Assembly (NCBI RefSeq): GCF_003298775.1
Contig: NZ_QNTQ01000028.1
Coordinates: forward strand, 1 to 54,114
Source of the DNA: Rhodosalinus halophilus
Lineage (GTDB): Bacteria; Pseudomonadota; Alphaproteobacteria; Rhodobacterales; Rhodobacteraceae
Direction: 5' to 3'
Length of the DNA: 54,114 nt
The notes below the pieces were generated by a model. It did no database searches and was not told the origin of the DNA. It saw only the letters and a program-made list of their open reading frames with translations. The stretch's first letter is position 1; every line of letters starts with the position of its first letter. Made by a program: the position numbers and the translations under genes. Positions 25,593-37,016 of this stretch are shown here, in pieces.

Positions 25593-27637
25593 TCCGGGGG
25601 ACGCCACCCGAGACTGAAGAAGACGCCGGGGCGGACGCGCCCCGGCGTCTTCACGTTTACAACGGCGGTTTCCTGACACAGCGGCGTGTCCGGCGCATCC
25701 TCGCTCTGGCCGGCTATCGGGTGACGCTCGGCCTGCCCGGCCCCGGCGACATGGTGGGCGTGTGGGGCCAGAGCCCGACCGCGCGGCGGGGCGAGGCCAT
25801 CGCCGCGCGCCGCGACGTGCCCATTCTGAGGGTGGAGGATGCCTTTCTCCGCTCGCTCTTTCCCGGCCGCGCGCGCGGCGAGCCGCCGCTGGGGCTGTTG
25901 CTGGACCGCAGGGGCGTGCACTTCGACGGGCGCGCGCCCTCGGACCTCGAGCATCTGCTGGCGACCCATCCGCTCGACGACACCGCCCTGCTCGATCGCG
26001 CGCGCGAGGGGATCGCGCGGATGCGCGCGTCCCATCTGACGAAATACGCCGCCGTCGATCCGGACCTCGACCCGCCCGCCCCCGGCTATGTCCTTGTGAT
26101 CGACCAGACCCGCGGCGACGCCTCGCTGCGCGCCTGCGGCGCTGGACGCGCGCGCTTCCGCGAGATGCTGGCGCAGGCGCGCGACGAGAACCCCGGCGCG
26201 CGCATCCTGATCCGCACCCATCCCGAGACGGCGGGGGGCCATCGCCCGGGGCATTTCGGCCCGGAAGACGCGGGCGACGGCGTGGCGCTGATCTCCGGGC
26301 CGCACTCGCCCTGGCAGCTTCTGGAAGGGGCGGTCGCGGTCTACACCGTCTCGTCGCAGATGGGGTTCGAGGCCATCCTTGCCGGCCACAAGCCGCGGGT
26401 TTTCGGCCAGCCCTTCTATGCCGGCTGGGGCCTCACCCTGGACGAGGACGCGCCACCGCGCCGCGCCCGCCGGCTGACCCGCGCGCAGCTCTTCGCCGCG
26501 GCGATGATCCTCTATCCGGTCTGGTACGATCCCTACCGTGACCGGCCGGCCAGCTTCGAGGAGGCGCTTTCGGCGCTGGAAGCGGAGGCCCGCGCCTGGC
26601 GCGAGGACCGGCGCGGCTGGGTCGCTCTGGGCATGCGGCTGTGGAAGCGCGCGCCGCTGCAGCGCACCTTCGGCCACGAGCGACGCATGATCTTTCAGGA
26701 CCGGGCGGACCGCGCCGCCGAGCGCGCGGCGCGCACCGGTCGGCGGCTGATGGTCTGGGCCGGCCGGGCCGCGGAGGTGCCCGAGGGCGCGCTCCGCGTC
26801 GAGGACGGCTTCCTGCGCTCGCGCGGTCTCGGCGCGGAGCTGGTGCCGCCGCTCAGCCTCGTGCTCGACGATCTCGGCATCTACTACGACCCCGCACGGG
26901 AAAGCCGGCTGGAACGTCTGATCTCGGAGGCAGCCGAGCTGCGGCCGGGCCAGCGCGCCCGCGCCGAGGCGCTGGCGCGCGAGCTCGTGCGTCGCGGCGT
27001 GACGAAATACAATCTCTCCGGCACCTTGCCGGATCTGCCGGCAGGACGGCGGGTGCTGGTGCCCGGACAGGTCGAGGACGACGCCTCGATCCGGCTCGGT
27101 GCAGGCGAAATCCGGACCAATCTCGCGCTTCTCGAGGCCGCCCGCAGCGCCAATCCCGACGCGGTGATCCTCTACAAGCCGCATCCGGACGTGGAGGCCG
27201 GCCTGCGGCCCGGCGCCGTACCCGAGCAGGAGGCGCGCCGCCTCGCCGACGCCGTGCTGCCCCGCGCCGACGCCGCCGCGCTTCTCGCCCAGGTCGACGA
27301 GGTCTGGACCATGACCTCGCTCATGGGCTTCGAGGCGCTCCTGCGCGGGGTGCCGGTCACGACCACGGGCGCGCCCTTCTATGCCGGCTGGGGCCTGACG
27401 CGCGATCTGGGCCCGATCCCGCCGCGGCGGCGCGCGCGGGTGGAGCTCGCGGGACTGGTTCACGCGGCGCTGATCGCCTACCCGCGCTACATCGATCCGG
27501 TCACGGGGCGGCCCTGCCCGCCGGAGGTCGCCGCGGAACGGCTCGCCGAAGGCCCCCTGCCCCGCCCAGGCGCTGCCAACCGCGCGCTCGCCAAGCTTCA
27601 GGGCCTCTTCGCCAGCCGCGCGCATCTCTGGCGCTGA
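25589..27637 (+). CDS. kpsC: Capsular polysaccharide beta-Kdo transferase, KpsC-like
   Basis: KpsC (682 residues) is a dual-domain retaining beta-Kdo glycosyltransferase that makes the capsule linker. The two halves are recognisable repeats: ILRVEDAFLRS, RTHPE and SSQMGFEAILAG...PFYAGWGLT in the first; ALRVEDGFLRSRG, YKPHPD and TSLMGFEALLRG...PFYAGWGLT in the second. The start is taken as GTG 25589, overlapping the preceding stop and preceded by GGCGGAGG; an ATG at 25499 would run 90 bases into the upstream gene. It is the last gene of the capsule cassette. Confidence 0.9.
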   Translation: MIRGTPPETEEDAGADAPRRLHVYNGGFLTQRRVRRILALAGYRVTLGLPGPGDMVGVWGQSPTARRGEAIAARRDVPILRVEDAFLRSLFPGRARGEPPLGLLLDRRGVHFDGRAPSDLEHLLATHPLDDTALLDRAREGIARMRASHLTKYAAVDPDLDPPAPGYVLVIDQTRGDASLRACGAGRARFREMLAQARDENPGARILIRTHPETAGGHRPGHFGPEDAGDGVALISGPHSPWQLLEGAVAVYTVSSQMGFEAILAGHKPRVFGQPFYAGWGLTLDEDAPPRRARRLTRAQLFAAAMILYPVWYDPYRDRPASFEEALSALEAEARAWREDRRGWVALGMRLWKRAPLQRTFGHERRMIFQDRADRAAERAARTGRRLMVWAGRAAEVPEGALRVEDGFLRSRGLGAELVPPLSLVLDDLGIYYDPARESRLERLISEAAELRPGQRARAEALARELVRRGVTKYNLSGTLPDLPAGRRVLVPGQVEDDASIRLGAGEIRTNLALLEAARSANPDAVILYKPHPDVEAGLRPGAVPEQEARRLADAVLPRADAAALLAQVDEVWTMTSLMGFEALLRGVPVTTTGAPFYAGWGLTRDLGPIPPRRRARVELAGLVHAALIAYPRYIDPVTGRPCPPEVAAERLAEGPLPRPGAANRALAKLQGLFASRAHLWR

Positions 27638-27764
27638 CGATGGCACGCGCCGGGCGCGAGGCCAGACGTGAGCATGGTGCGTTTTAACGGAACACGGTTC
27701 GACGACGGACGCGTTCCCCTCGCGGGCGCGGCGGGCAGGTGAATCCGATCCGCCGCGACACGCT

Positions 27765-28862
27765 CTAACCCCTCACCCACCGGTGGAGCACGTCGCCGCC
27801 CAGGGGCCGCGTCTCGACGAGGCGGTAGCGCGGCGCCGCGTCCAGCCGCTCGATCCCCAGCGCGCCGAGAGCGGGCCGTGCCTCGGCACCGAGCGCCACG
27901 CCCGCGCTCATCACCACCAGTTCGTCCACCAGATCAGCCGCGAGCAGCGCGGCGGCGAGCGTGCCGCCCCCCTCGCAGAAAACCCGCGTCAGCCCTGCGC
28001 CACCCAGCGCGCGCAGCACGCCCGCCGGATCGAGCTGGCCGTCCGCGACGGGGCAGGCGAAGAGGCGCGCGCCGAGCCCCTCCCAGGTCTCGATCGCGGC
28101 CGGCTCGGCCTCGGGGCCATGGCACAGCCAGACCGGCACCTCGCGCGCCGTGCGGGCGAGCCGGCTCATCAGAGGCAGCTCGAGCCTGCGCGAGACCGCC
28201 ACCCGCACCGGCTGACGCGCGACGCCCATGTCCCGCACGGTCAGCGCCGGATCGTCGGCCCGGGCGGTGCCGGCGCCCACCATCACGGCGTCGTGGCGCG
28301 CGCGCAGCGCATGCACCTCCCGGCGCGCCGCCGGGCCGGTGATCCACCGGCTCTCGCCGGAGGCCGTGGCGATCCGCCCGTCGAGGCTGAGCGCGAGCTT
28401 CAGCGTCACCCGCGGCCGGCCCTGCTCGACCCGAAGGAAGAAACCGGCATGATCCTCCGCCGCCTCACCGGCCAGAACGCCGGTCGTCACCGGCACGCCA
28501 CCGCGCCGCAGCCGGTCGAAGCCCTGGCCCGCAACGCGCGGATCGCTGTCGGCAAAGGGCGCCACGACCCGCCGCACCCCGGCCGCGATCAGCGCCTCGG
28601 CACAGGGCGGGGTCTGCCCGTGATGCGCGCAGGGCTCGAGTGTGACATAGGCCGTCGCGCCACGCGCGAGGGCGCCGGCCCGCGCCAGCGCCTCGGTCTC
28701 CGCGTGCGGCCTGCCGCCCGGCCGCGTCCAGCCGCGGCCCACGACACGACCCTCGCGCACCAGCACGCAGCCCACGGCCGGGTTCGGCCAGCAGTTGCCG
28801 AGGCCCCGCCGGCCCAGCCCCAGCGCCACCCGCATCCAGCGGGCGTCCTCCTCGGGAGTCAT
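27765..28862 (-). CDS. ribD: Bifunctional diaminohydroxyphosphoribosylaminopyrimidine deaminase / 5-amino-6-(5-phosphoribosylamino)uracil reductase
   Basis: RibD (365 residues) carries out the deamination and reduction steps early in riboflavin synthesis. The deaminase domain has the zinc motif H53-A-E55 and C78...C87 ([14 protein letters not shown]). The reductase domain from about 150 has [16 protein letters not shown] and [15 protein letters not shown]. Its ATG overlaps the nrdR stop (ATGA), so it is translationally coupled to nrdR. The expected downstream partner ribE is displaced by the opposing kps cassette. Confidence 0.96.
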   Translation of the reverse strand: MTPEEDARWMRVALGLGRRGLGNCWPNPAVGCVLVREGRVVGRGWTRPGGRPHAETEALARAGALARGATAYVTLEPCAHHGQTPPCAEALIAAGVRRVVAPFADSDPRVAGQGFDRLRRGGVPVTTGVLAGEAAEDHAGFFLRVEQGRPRVTLKLALSLDGRIATASGESRWITGPAARREVHALRARHDAVMVGAGTARADDPALTVRDMGVARQPVRVAVSRRLELPLMSRLARTAREVPVWLCHGPEAEPAAIETWEGLGARLFACPVADGQLDPAGVLRALGGAGLTRVFCEGGGTLAAALLAADLVDELVVMSAGVALGAEARPALGALGIERLDAAPRYRLVETRPLGGDVLHRWVRG

Positions 28863-29332
28863 TCGCCCGGATCGGCCGCCGTCTTCGGCCGCAGCTCGGA
28901 GACGAAGTCCTCGAAATCCTCGACGGCCTGGAAGTTCTTGTAGACGCTGGCGAAGCGGACGTAGGCCACGGTGTCGATCCGCGCGAGGCTCTCCATCACG
29001 ATCTCGCCGATGGTCTTCGACGGGATGTCGGTGTCGCCCAGCGATTCGAGCCGGCGCACGATGCCCGAGATCATCTGGTCCACGCGCTCGGGCTCGATCG
29101 GGCGCTTCTGCAGCGCGATGCGGATCGAGCGCTCGAGCTTGTCGCGGTCGAAATCCTCGCGCCGGCCGTTCGACTTGATCACCACCAGATCGCGCAGCTG
29201 CACGCGCTCGTAGGTGGTGAAGCGCCCGCCGCAGGCCGGGCAGAACCTGCGCCGCCGGATCGCGACGTGATCCTCCGCGGGCCGCGAATCCTTCACCTGC
29301 GTGTCGATGTTGCCGCAGAACGGGCAGCGCAT
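28859..29332 (-). CDS. nrdR: Transcriptional repressor NrdR
   Basis: NrdR (157 residues) represses ribonucleotide reductase genes in response to ATP/dATP. The zinc ribbon has C3, C6, C31 and C34 (MRCPFCGN and [10 protein letters not shown]). The ATP-cone follows ([24 protein letters not shown]). The ATG at 29332 is the canonical family start; upstream codons read through intergenic sequence. Coupling with ribD is common in Rhodobacterales. Confidence 0.97.
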   Translation of the reverse strand: MRCPFCGNIDTQVKDSRPAEDHVAIRRRRFCPACGGRFTTYERVQLRDLVVIKSNGRREDFDRDKLERSIRIALQKRPIEPERVDQMISGIVRRLESLGDTDIPSKTIGEIVMESLARIDTVAYVRFASVYKNFQAVEDFEDFVSELRPKTAADPGE

Positions 29333-29491
29333 GGCCGGTCCCCTCTTCGCTCGATCGGGCCTTTGGCAGGGTTCGGGCCCTGCAACACCACAAACACTAT
29401 AGGTTGCCCGCGAGATCGGGGGTAGCCCCAAATCCGGCCCCCCACATCTTCGTGCGCTGCAACTGCGGCCCACATGCCGCACCTTGGCCGA

Positions 29492-29899
29492 TCAGGGCGA
29501 AAGATGCGCGGCCACCCGCCGCCGGTGCGGCGCGTCGCGGTGTTCGACGAGAAAGAGGCCCTGCCAGGTGCCGAGCGCGAGCCGCCCGCCCGTGACGGGA
29601 ATCGAGATCGACACGGGCAGCAGTGCCGCACGCAGGTGCGCGGGCATGTCGTCGGGGCCTTCTGTCGTGTGCCGTAGCCAGCGCATCGACGCATCATCCG
29701 CGCGCGGCGCGATCCGCGCGAGATAGTCCTGCAGGTCGCGGCGCACGTCCGGATCGGCGTTTTCCTGAACCAGGATCGAGCAGGAGGTGTGACGGACGAA
29801 GAGCGTCAGCAGCCCCTCGCCCCGCACCCAGTCCGCGACGTCGCGGGTGAACTCGTAGAGGCCGGGGCCCTGCGTCGCGATGGTGAATTCCGTCTGCAT
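29492..29899 (-). CDS. YjbQ family protein (UPF0047)
   Basis: This 135-residue cytoplasmic protein of the YjbQ/UPF0047 family shows LLTLFVRHTSCSILVQENADP, the conserved His/Cys/Asp site, and LGTWQGLFLVEHRD near the C-terminus. Members have weak thiamine-phosphate synthase activity, but the true role is not settled. It lies alone between nrdR and a small secreted protein gene, all on the minus strand. The 159-base gap down to nrdR should hold the nrdR promoter. Confidence 0.9.
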   Translation of the reverse strand: MQTEFTIATQGPGLYEFTRDVADWVRGEGLLTLFVRHTSCSILVQENADPDVRRDLQDYLARIAPRADDASMRWLRHTTEGPDDMPAHLRAALLPVSISIPVTGGRLALGTWQGLFLVEHRDAPHRRRVAAHLSP

Positions 29900-29940
29900 G
29901 GGCGGAGGCTATCGCGCCTCCGCCCGCGTGCAAGGGCCCG

Positions 29941-30372
29941 TCAGGGCGAGAGCCAGGGCCGGTCGAACCGGTCCGACTTGCCGTCTTCGCAGAAGCCGCG
30001 CGCGAAGAAGGTGCTGTAGGCCTCTCCGGGGATGCGCACCGTCGTCGAGACGCCGCCCCGGCTTTCGGGACGCGCGCCGCGCGGCGCCATCCGGAAGGTG
30101 ACGGCGGTGCGCCCCGGCGCCGTGGCCGCCGGATGCCGGGGCCGGGCCAGCACGATACGTTGCGACGCAGGCGCGCCCAGTTCGCGCCGGGCATAGTCGG
30201 CCGCTGCGCACCAGAACTGGCGCGGTCCGGCGCCCCGCGACTGGATCACCTCGAAGGCGCCGGCTTGCGGCAGCGGATTCACGTCGAGCCGGTTCACCGC
30301 CGTGAAGGCCCCCGCCGGCGGCGCGGTCGCGGCCATCGCGAGGGCAGCTGTCAGAACGACCAGATATCTCAT
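29941..30372 (-). CDS. Small secreted protein of unknown function
   Basis: A 143-residue protein with a good Sec signal (1-22, ending PPAGA) and two cysteines in the mature part (FWCAAADYARRELG and GFCEDGKSDRF), probably disulfide-bonded. I recognise it only as resembling secreted orphans of Rhodobacteraceae; no catalytic motif is seen. It ends 41 bases before the YjbQ start and diverges from dodecin across 132 bases. Confidence 0.7.
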   Translation of the reverse strand: MRYLVVLTAALAMAATAPPAGAFTAVNRLDVNPLPQAGAFEVIQSRGAGPRQFWCAAADYARRELGAPASQRIVLARPRHPAATAPGRTAVTFRMAPRGARPESRGGVSTTVRIPGEAYSTFFARGFCEDGKSDRFDRPWLSP

Positions 30373-30504
30373 GCACCCGAAGATAGCGCACTTGCCGCCC
30401 TCCCACGTTCACAAAGGCGCAACCGCCTGCCCGGGCGCGCGCCGTGGAACGTCAACTGCCGGCGCGCGTTTCCGAAGCGTGATTGCAGATCAAAGGAGGA
30501 CGAG

Positions 30505-30705
30505 ATGAGCGTCGCACGCGTGACCGAGATTTCCGCAACCTCGCCGCAGAGCTTCGACGACGCCGTGAAACAGGGCATCGCCCGCGCCACGGACTCGCTG
30601 CGCAACGTCAAGAGCGCCTGGATCAAGGACAGCAACGTCGAGGTCGAGAACGGCAACGTGAAAGAATACCGCGTGAACATGGAAGTGACCTTCGTGCTCG
30701 ACTGA
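30505..30705 (+). CDS. Dodecin (flavin-binding)
   Basis: A 66-residue dodecin, a dodecameric hollow shell that stores flavins and protects against free riboflavin. The pattern VTEISATSPQSFDDAVKQGIARA followed by W (SAWIKD) and the VEVENGNVKEYRVNMEVTFVLD strand is typical; the tryptophan is the expected flavin-stacking residue. AAAGGAGG lies 7 bases before the ATG. A strong terminator follows. Proximity to riboflavin genes is suggestive, but it is not in their operon. Confidence 0.92.
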   Translation: MSVARVTEISATSPQSFDDAVKQGIARATDSLRNVKSAWIKDSNVEVENGNVKEYRVNMEVTFVLD

Positions 30706-30733
30706 GGGCACATGCACCTCCGGAACCACGAAA

Positions 30734-30757
30734 GGCCGGCCCGCGGGCCGGCCCTTT
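30734..30757 (+). terminator. Rho-independent terminator after dodecin
   Basis: GGCCGGCCC (30734-30742) and GGGCCGGCC (30745-30753) form a perfect stem followed by CTTTCATGTTTCT, 29 bases after the dodecin stop. Confidence 0.8.
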
Positions 30758-30807
30758 CATGTTTCTGTCCCGAATCCGTCGCCGGCGACAGATCCTCTTG
30801 CGCCCTC

Positions 30808-30828
30808 AATGTAAACTCAATATACATT
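30808..30828. promoter_or_regulatory. AT-rich palindrome upstream of the GT2 gene
   Basis: AATGTA (30808-30813) and TACATT (30823-30828) are perfect inverted arms around a 9-base AT-rich spacer. This is one of the most AT-rich spots in the window, 122 bases before the glycosyltransferase ATG. It may be an operator or part of a promoter; no known regulator is assigned. Confidence 0.4.
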
Positions 30829-30949
30829 AGGCGCGGCGCGTGCCCCGGGGGGCGCAGCCCGCCCATGGTTTTCTTTCTCGCGCTTACTGGATGCGAACGC
30901 GGCGGCGCCGGCCGCCTGCTGCGGGGAGTCTGGATCAGGTTCGGGACAG

Positions 30950-31918
30950 ATGCAGAACAGGAGCACATCGACTTCCGTATCGATCGTCGTGGCGACCCAT
31001 AACAGGGCGGCCCTTCTCGCCGAGACGCTCGGCGCCATCGCCGCGCAGCGCCACCGCCCGCTCGAGGTTCTCGTGGTCGACGACGGCTCGACCGACGCGA
31101 CCGAAGACGTCGTGGCGCGCGCAGCCGCATCCGCGCGCAGGGCCGAGGGGCCGGAGATACGCTACCTTCGGCAAGGCAACGCCGGCCCGGCCGCAGCGCG
31201 CAACCGTGGTCTCGCTGCGGCCAGAGGCGCGGCGGTGCTCTTTTCGGACGACGACGATGTGATGGCGCCAGGCGCCGTGGCGGCACTCGCCGCGGCGCTG
31301 GAGGCCCAACCGGCCGCCGGGATCGCCTGCGCAGCCCATGCGGCCATGGCCGCCGACGGCACACCGGATCCCCGCATCCGCCGGCCCGAACCCGCAGAAG
31401 GGGCGCAGGCGGCGGCTGCGATGATCGCCGGCGAATGGTTCGTGCCGCTGCATGGATACCTCTTCCGCCGTGCGGCGCTGGAGGCGGCGGGACGATGGGA
31501 CCACAGGCTCCGCAGTCAGGAGGACGACGCCCTCCTGCTCTCGGCGGCGCTGTCGGGCGCGCGCTTTCACGCGGCGCCGCGGGCGCTCGTGTTCTACCGT
31601 CAGCACGCCGGCCCGCGCCGCAGCGCGGGCGCCTGCGATCTGCGGCTCGAGGATGACGTGGCGATCCGGCTGTCCGCCTGGCGCCGGCTGCAACGCGAGG
31701 GACGTCTGGAGCGCTTCTCAGCCGCCTTCGGCGCATGGCACCGACGGCTCATGGCGCGCTATGGCGAGTTGCTCGAAACGCTCGACGGCGAGGCCGCAGC
31801 CCTCGTGCGCTGGGCCTCGGCGCAGGAGAGCGATATCGCCGCTCCCGCCGACCCCTTGGCCCACTGGATCGTGCCCACCGGCGCAAAGCCAAGACAACCT
31901 GCCCCGCGGGTCAACTGA
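30950..31918 (+). CDS. Glycosyltransferase family 2
   Basis: A 322-residue GT-A fold enzyme with the classical start SVSIVVATHNRAALLAETL, VVDDGSTD, GPAAARNRGLAAARG, the metal-binding region LFSDDDD and the acceptor-site SQEDDALLL. It transfers a sugar from a nucleotide donor to an unknown acceptor, probably a surface glycan. There is no signal or membrane segment, so it is cytoplasmic. It stands alone between dodecin and rpoD. The Shine-Dalgarno before ATG 30950 is weak (TTCGGGACAG). Confidence 0.85.
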   Translation: MQNRSTSTSVSIVVATHNRAALLAETLGAIAAQRHRPLEVLVVDDGSTDATEDVVARAAASARRAEGPEIRYLRQGNAGPAAARNRGLAAARGAAVLFSDDDDVMAPGAVAALAAALEAQPAAGIACAAHAAMAADGTPDPRIRRPEPAEGAQAAAAMIAGEWFVPLHGYLFRRAALEAAGRWDHRLRSQEDDALLLSAALSGARFHAAPRALVFYRQHAGPRRSAGACDLRLEDDVAIRLSAWRRLQREGRLERFSAAFGAWHRRLMARYGELLETLDGEAAALVRWASAQESDIAAPADPLAHWIVPTGAKPRQPAPRVN

Positions 31919-31985
31919 GGGCGCTGCCGCCACCCGGGAGGCGCGACGCGACCGGGGCCAACCTGGAGCCATGCGCGCGTCGATG

Positions 31986-32018
31986 AGGGCGGCGGCCCAA
32001 GGAATCGGCCGCCGCCCT
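31986..32018 (-). terminator. Stem-loop between converging GT2 and rpoD
   Basis: AGGGCGGCGGCC (31986-31997) and GGCCGCCGCCCT (32007-32018) are perfect 12-base arms with a 9-base loop, 8 bases past the rpoD stop. There is no clear T-run on either side; it probably acts as a bidirectional transcript end. Confidence 0.6.
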
Positions 32019-32026
32019 GCGTCGGT

Positions 32027-34015
<1,989 letters not shown>

Positions 34016-34124
34016 TCGGGTCTCCTGGCTGTCAGGGGCGCGGGTCGTGCGAATCAATAGCGCTCTGAGCTGATTCGGACAGCCGGCGCCCCCAATTTTT
34101 TCCGGCTTCTGTCGTGTCGCGGCC

Positions 34125-36068
34125 TCATCGCTCGGGATCGGAAAGACCGAGGTCCGCCAGCATCTTCAGCATCGCCTCGCGTTCCTGCCGGCTGATTCGG
34201 GCCCCGTTCTCGGCGATGTCGTAGTCGGTCCTGTCCTCCTGCATGGCCCGCCCCGCCCTGTGTCGCGCCTCGGCCGCGTCGCGCAGGCGCCAGGTAAGCG
34301 TCTCGGTGGCCAGCCCCGCGATGTCTTCCTCCGCCTCGCTGAGTTCCATCCGGTGGCCCTGTTCCGCCTCCAGTCTCTCGAGCGCGCTGACCAGGGCGAG
34401 TCGCGCCGAATCACGATCGCCCGGCCGTCGGCGGAAGGGCATGACCGCCAAATGGTCCAAGGAGTCGAGACGTTCAAGAGGCGCTTCGCCCAAAATATCG
34501 CGCACATGCTGGCGCAACGCGTCCGGAGATGCCTCCTGATGCGAGAGAATCACACCCGCCAGCGTGGCGTGCTCGGGCTCGGACCACTCCAGCGACTCGA
34601 GGCGCGCCTCGACCTCGGCGGCCAGCGAAGGGTGCAGCAGCAGCGCCGAGAGAATCGCTTCCTCTTGACACCGCTCCATCGTTGAATCGGAGCTTGCTGC
34701 CGAAAGAAGCGAGCGTTGCGTACTTAGGCGCGGCCCATCCAACGCACCAGCCTTGCGTCCGCGCTTCCGGGCAGCCCCATCAAGTGCCCGAAAAGTCTGA
34801 AACGCGAGGTCCTTGAGCTTTCGATCATAGTGAAAACGGATGTTCTTGTCGTTGATCGCTGCAATATGTGCCGCGAGATCGGCTTCTAGCGCCGCTCGCT
34901 GATCCGGCTCGGTCAGTATCCGGCCTTCGGTCTCCCGCTGCCAGAGCAGCTGGACCATGGGCAGCGCGCCGTCGATCAGCTTCTGCATCGCCGCGGGTCC
35001 GCCCGCGCGGAGCAGGTCGTCGGGATCCTGGCCGGGCGGCATCAGCACGAAGCGCAGACCCTTGCCCGCCGTGAGCCGCGGCAGCGTCAGGTCGATGAGC
35101 CGATGGGCGGCGCTCAGGCCCGCGCGGTCGCCGTCGAGCGCGATCAGCGGCTCGTCCGCCATCCGCCAGAGCAGGTCGAGCTGCTCCTCGGTGATCGCCG
35201 TGCCGAGCGGCGCGACGGCCGCCTCGAAGCCCGCCCGCACGAGCGCGATCACGTCCATGTAGCCCTCGGCCACGATCAGCGGCTGGCCCTTGCCGGCGGC
35301 CTCGCGCGCAGGTGCGAGATTGTAGAGGCTGCGCGACTTGTCGAAGAGCGGCGTGGCGGGCGAGTTGAGATACTTCGCCCGCGCGTCGGCGCGCATCGCC
35401 CGGCCGCCCAGGCCGATGGCCCGCCCCTGCCCGTCGCGGATCGGAAAGACGATGCGGCCGCGAAAGCGGTCGTAGGCCGCGCCGCCGTCGTCGGGCTGCG
35501 CCGCGAGCCCGGCCTCGACGATCATCGCCTCCTCGACCCCGCGTCCGCGCAGCGCCTCGTAGAGGCCGCGCCGCGCCTCGGGCGCATAGCCGATCTCGAA
35601 CCGTGCGAGCGTATCCTCGTCGAGGCCGCGCCGGACGAGATATTCGCGCGCCTCGGCCGCCGCGCCCGTGGCGAGCTGCATGCGGTAATGCCGCACCGCG
35701 GCCTCCATCACCTCGCGCAGGCGCGTCAGGTGGTCGGCCTTCTCCTGCGCGCGGGGATCGCGGGCGGGCATCTGCATGCCGGCCTCGCGCGCCAGCACCT
35801 CGACCGCCTCCATGAAGCCCAGGTTCTCGGACTCGCGCACGAAGCTGATCGCGTCGCCCTTCGCGTGACAGCCGAAGCAGTAGTAGAAGCCCTTGCGGTC
35901 GTCGACGTGGAAGCTCGCCGTCTTCTCCTGGTGGAAGGGGCACGGCGCCCACATGTCGCCCTTGGCCTGATTCGACTTGCGGCTGTCCCACATGACCTTG
36001 CGCCCGACGACCTGGGCGAGGCTCAGGCGGCTGCGCAGCTCGTCGAGAAAACCGGGGGGCAGGCTCAT
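34125..36068 (-). CDS. dnaG: DNA primase DnaG
   Basis: DnaG (647 residues) makes RNA primers at replication forks. The zinc domain has C43, H46, C64 and C67 (CPFHQEK...CFGCH). The primase core shows [12 protein letters not shown] and the TOPRIM metal site ALDGDRAG. The C-terminal DnaB-interacting domain is present. Codons for about residues 400-543 (34440-34870) are visibly less GC-rich than the rest, although the frame is intact. The start ATG 36068 gives [17 protein letters not shown]. Confidence 0.97.
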   Translation of the reverse strand: MSLPPGFLDELRSRLSLAQVVGRKVMWDSRKSNQAKGDMWAPCPFHQEKTASFHVDDRKGFYYCFGCHAKGDAISFVRESENLGFMEAVEVLAREAGMQMPARDPRAQEKADHLTRLREVMEAAVRHYRMQLATGAAAEAREYLVRRGLDEDTLARFEIGYAPEARRGLYEALRGRGVEEAMIVEAGLAAQPDDGGAAYDRFRGRIVFPIRDGQGRAIGLGGRAMRADARAKYLNSPATPLFDKSRSLYNLAPAREAAGKGQPLIVAEGYMDVIALVRAGFEAAVAPLGTAITEEQLDLLWRMADEPLIALDGDRAGLSAAHRLIDLTLPRLTAGKGLRFVLMPPGQDPDDLLRAGGPAAMQKLIDGALPMVQLLWQRETEGRILTEPDQRAALEADLAAHIAAINDKNIRFHYDRKLKDLAFQTFRALDGAARKRGRKAGALDGPRLSTQRSLLSAASSDSTMERCQEEAILSALLLHPSLAAEVEARLESLEWSEPEHATLAGVILSHQEASPDALRQHVRDILGEAPLERLDSLDHLAVMPFRRRPGDRDSARLALVSALERLEAEQGHRMELSEAEEDIAGLATETLTWRLRDAAEARHRAGRAMQEDRTDYDIAENGARISRQEREAMLKMLADLGLSDPER

Positions 36069-36119
36069 GCCCTGCAATATCGTGCGCGCGGTGCGGCCTG
36101 TCCAGAACCAGCCGCGCGG

Positions 36120-36422
36120 CTATTGCCCGATGCAGCGATCGAAGAAGGCCACGCCGATCGCCCGCGGATCGAGGTCGTCCTCGGGCAGGCTCCAGACCCA
36201 TGCCGCGATCTCGGCCGCGAGCGCCTGAAGCTCCGGTGCGTCAGCATGGCGCGCGGCGATCTCGGCCAGGGCCTCGGCCTCGGTGTGCGTGCCGTCGCGG
36301 CGCATCTGGGCGGCGTCCTCAGCCGTCTCGGCAGACGTCTCGCACAGGCTTCGCAGGCTCTGACCGAAGGCAGGCGCGGCGACAAGCGCAACCGAAACGG
36401 CGATGGCAGCAGTCAATCGCAT
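36120..36422 (-). CDS. Small exported protein of unknown function
   Basis: A 100-residue protein with a Sec signal (1-21, ending APAFGQ). It is rich in Ala/Glu, with two cysteines (SLCETSAE, FDRCIGQ) and a mostly helical mature part. I do not recognise a family. It lies between sarcosine oxidase gamma and dnaG, 51 bases before dnaG, and may be read with either. Confidence 0.65.
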   Translation of the reverse strand: MRLTAAIAVSVALVAAPAFGQSLRSLCETSAETAEDAAQMRRDGTHTEAEALAEIAARHADAPELQALAAEIAAWVWSLPEDDLDPRAIGVAFFDRCIGQ

Positions 36423-36443
36423 CTGATCCTCCCGGCCGAGAGC

Positions 36444-37016
36444 CTAGCGCGGCGGCCCGCCGGCATCCAGCCCGCGCCGCGCCGCCACTGCATCCATGGC
36501 GGCGTGCAGGTCATGCACCAGCGTCCGCGCCATCGAGCGGAACACCATGATGCGCAGCGTCTCTGGCCCCGTCCGCGTGATGCTCGCCGTCATGTGGCCC
36601 AGGAGCGTGCGCGCGGTGGCGCCCTCGGCGAAGGCCTGCGGACGCAGATCGACCGGCACGAGGCGGGCGAGCACCTCCGGCCCGTCCCCGCCCGACAGAT
36701 CCGCCACCGCCCAGGCGTCGGACTGATCGGTGAGCGCGGCGTGCCGTGCAAGCGCCGGGTCGGGCGCGGGCCCCATGAGCATCGCCTGGTCCAGTCCCGT
36801 CCAGACCACGCCACCCCTCTGCGAGAGGATCGCCTGCCCCGGCGCCGGCCAGCCCAGACCGTGCGTCTCGGACAGCGCGCGATCGAGCGCCGCCGCCTGC
36901 CCCGGCCCGGGCATCAGCGAGGTGATGCGGCCCGGATCGACCTCGGCCAGCCGCACGGTCCCCGACCGCAGCGGCAACAGCCCCGCGCAGGGGCTCATGG
37001 GTGCAAGCTCAGCCAC
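36444..37016 (-). CDS. soxG: Sarcosine oxidase gamma subunit
   Basis: A 190-residue gamma subunit of the heterotetrameric sarcosine oxidase. It shows LLPLRSGTVRLAEVDPGRITSLMPG and a C-terminal ATARTLLGHMTASITRTGPETLRIMVFRSMARTLVHDL. I prefer the GTG at 37016 (VAELAPMSPCAGLL), which overlaps the alpha-subunit stop by 8 bases and resembles the family N-terminus; the ATG at 36998 would shorten it by six residues. It is the last gene of soxBDAG. Confidence 0.85.
   Translation of the reverse strand: MAELAPMSPCAGLLPLRSGTVRLAEVDPGRITSLMPGPGQAAALDRALSETHGLGWPAPGQAILSQRGGVVWTGLDQAMLMGPAPDPALARHAALTDQSDAWAVADLSGGDGPEVLARLVPVDLRPQAFAEGATARTLLGHMTASITRTGPETLRIMVFRSMARTLVHDLHAAMDAVAARRGLDAGGPPR

Noticed and set aside
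29385-29405. A possible NrdR box (ACACTATAG) upstream of nrdR
   Set aside because: Only one partial half matches the NrdR consensus and no second box is correctly spaced, so autoregulation is not supported.
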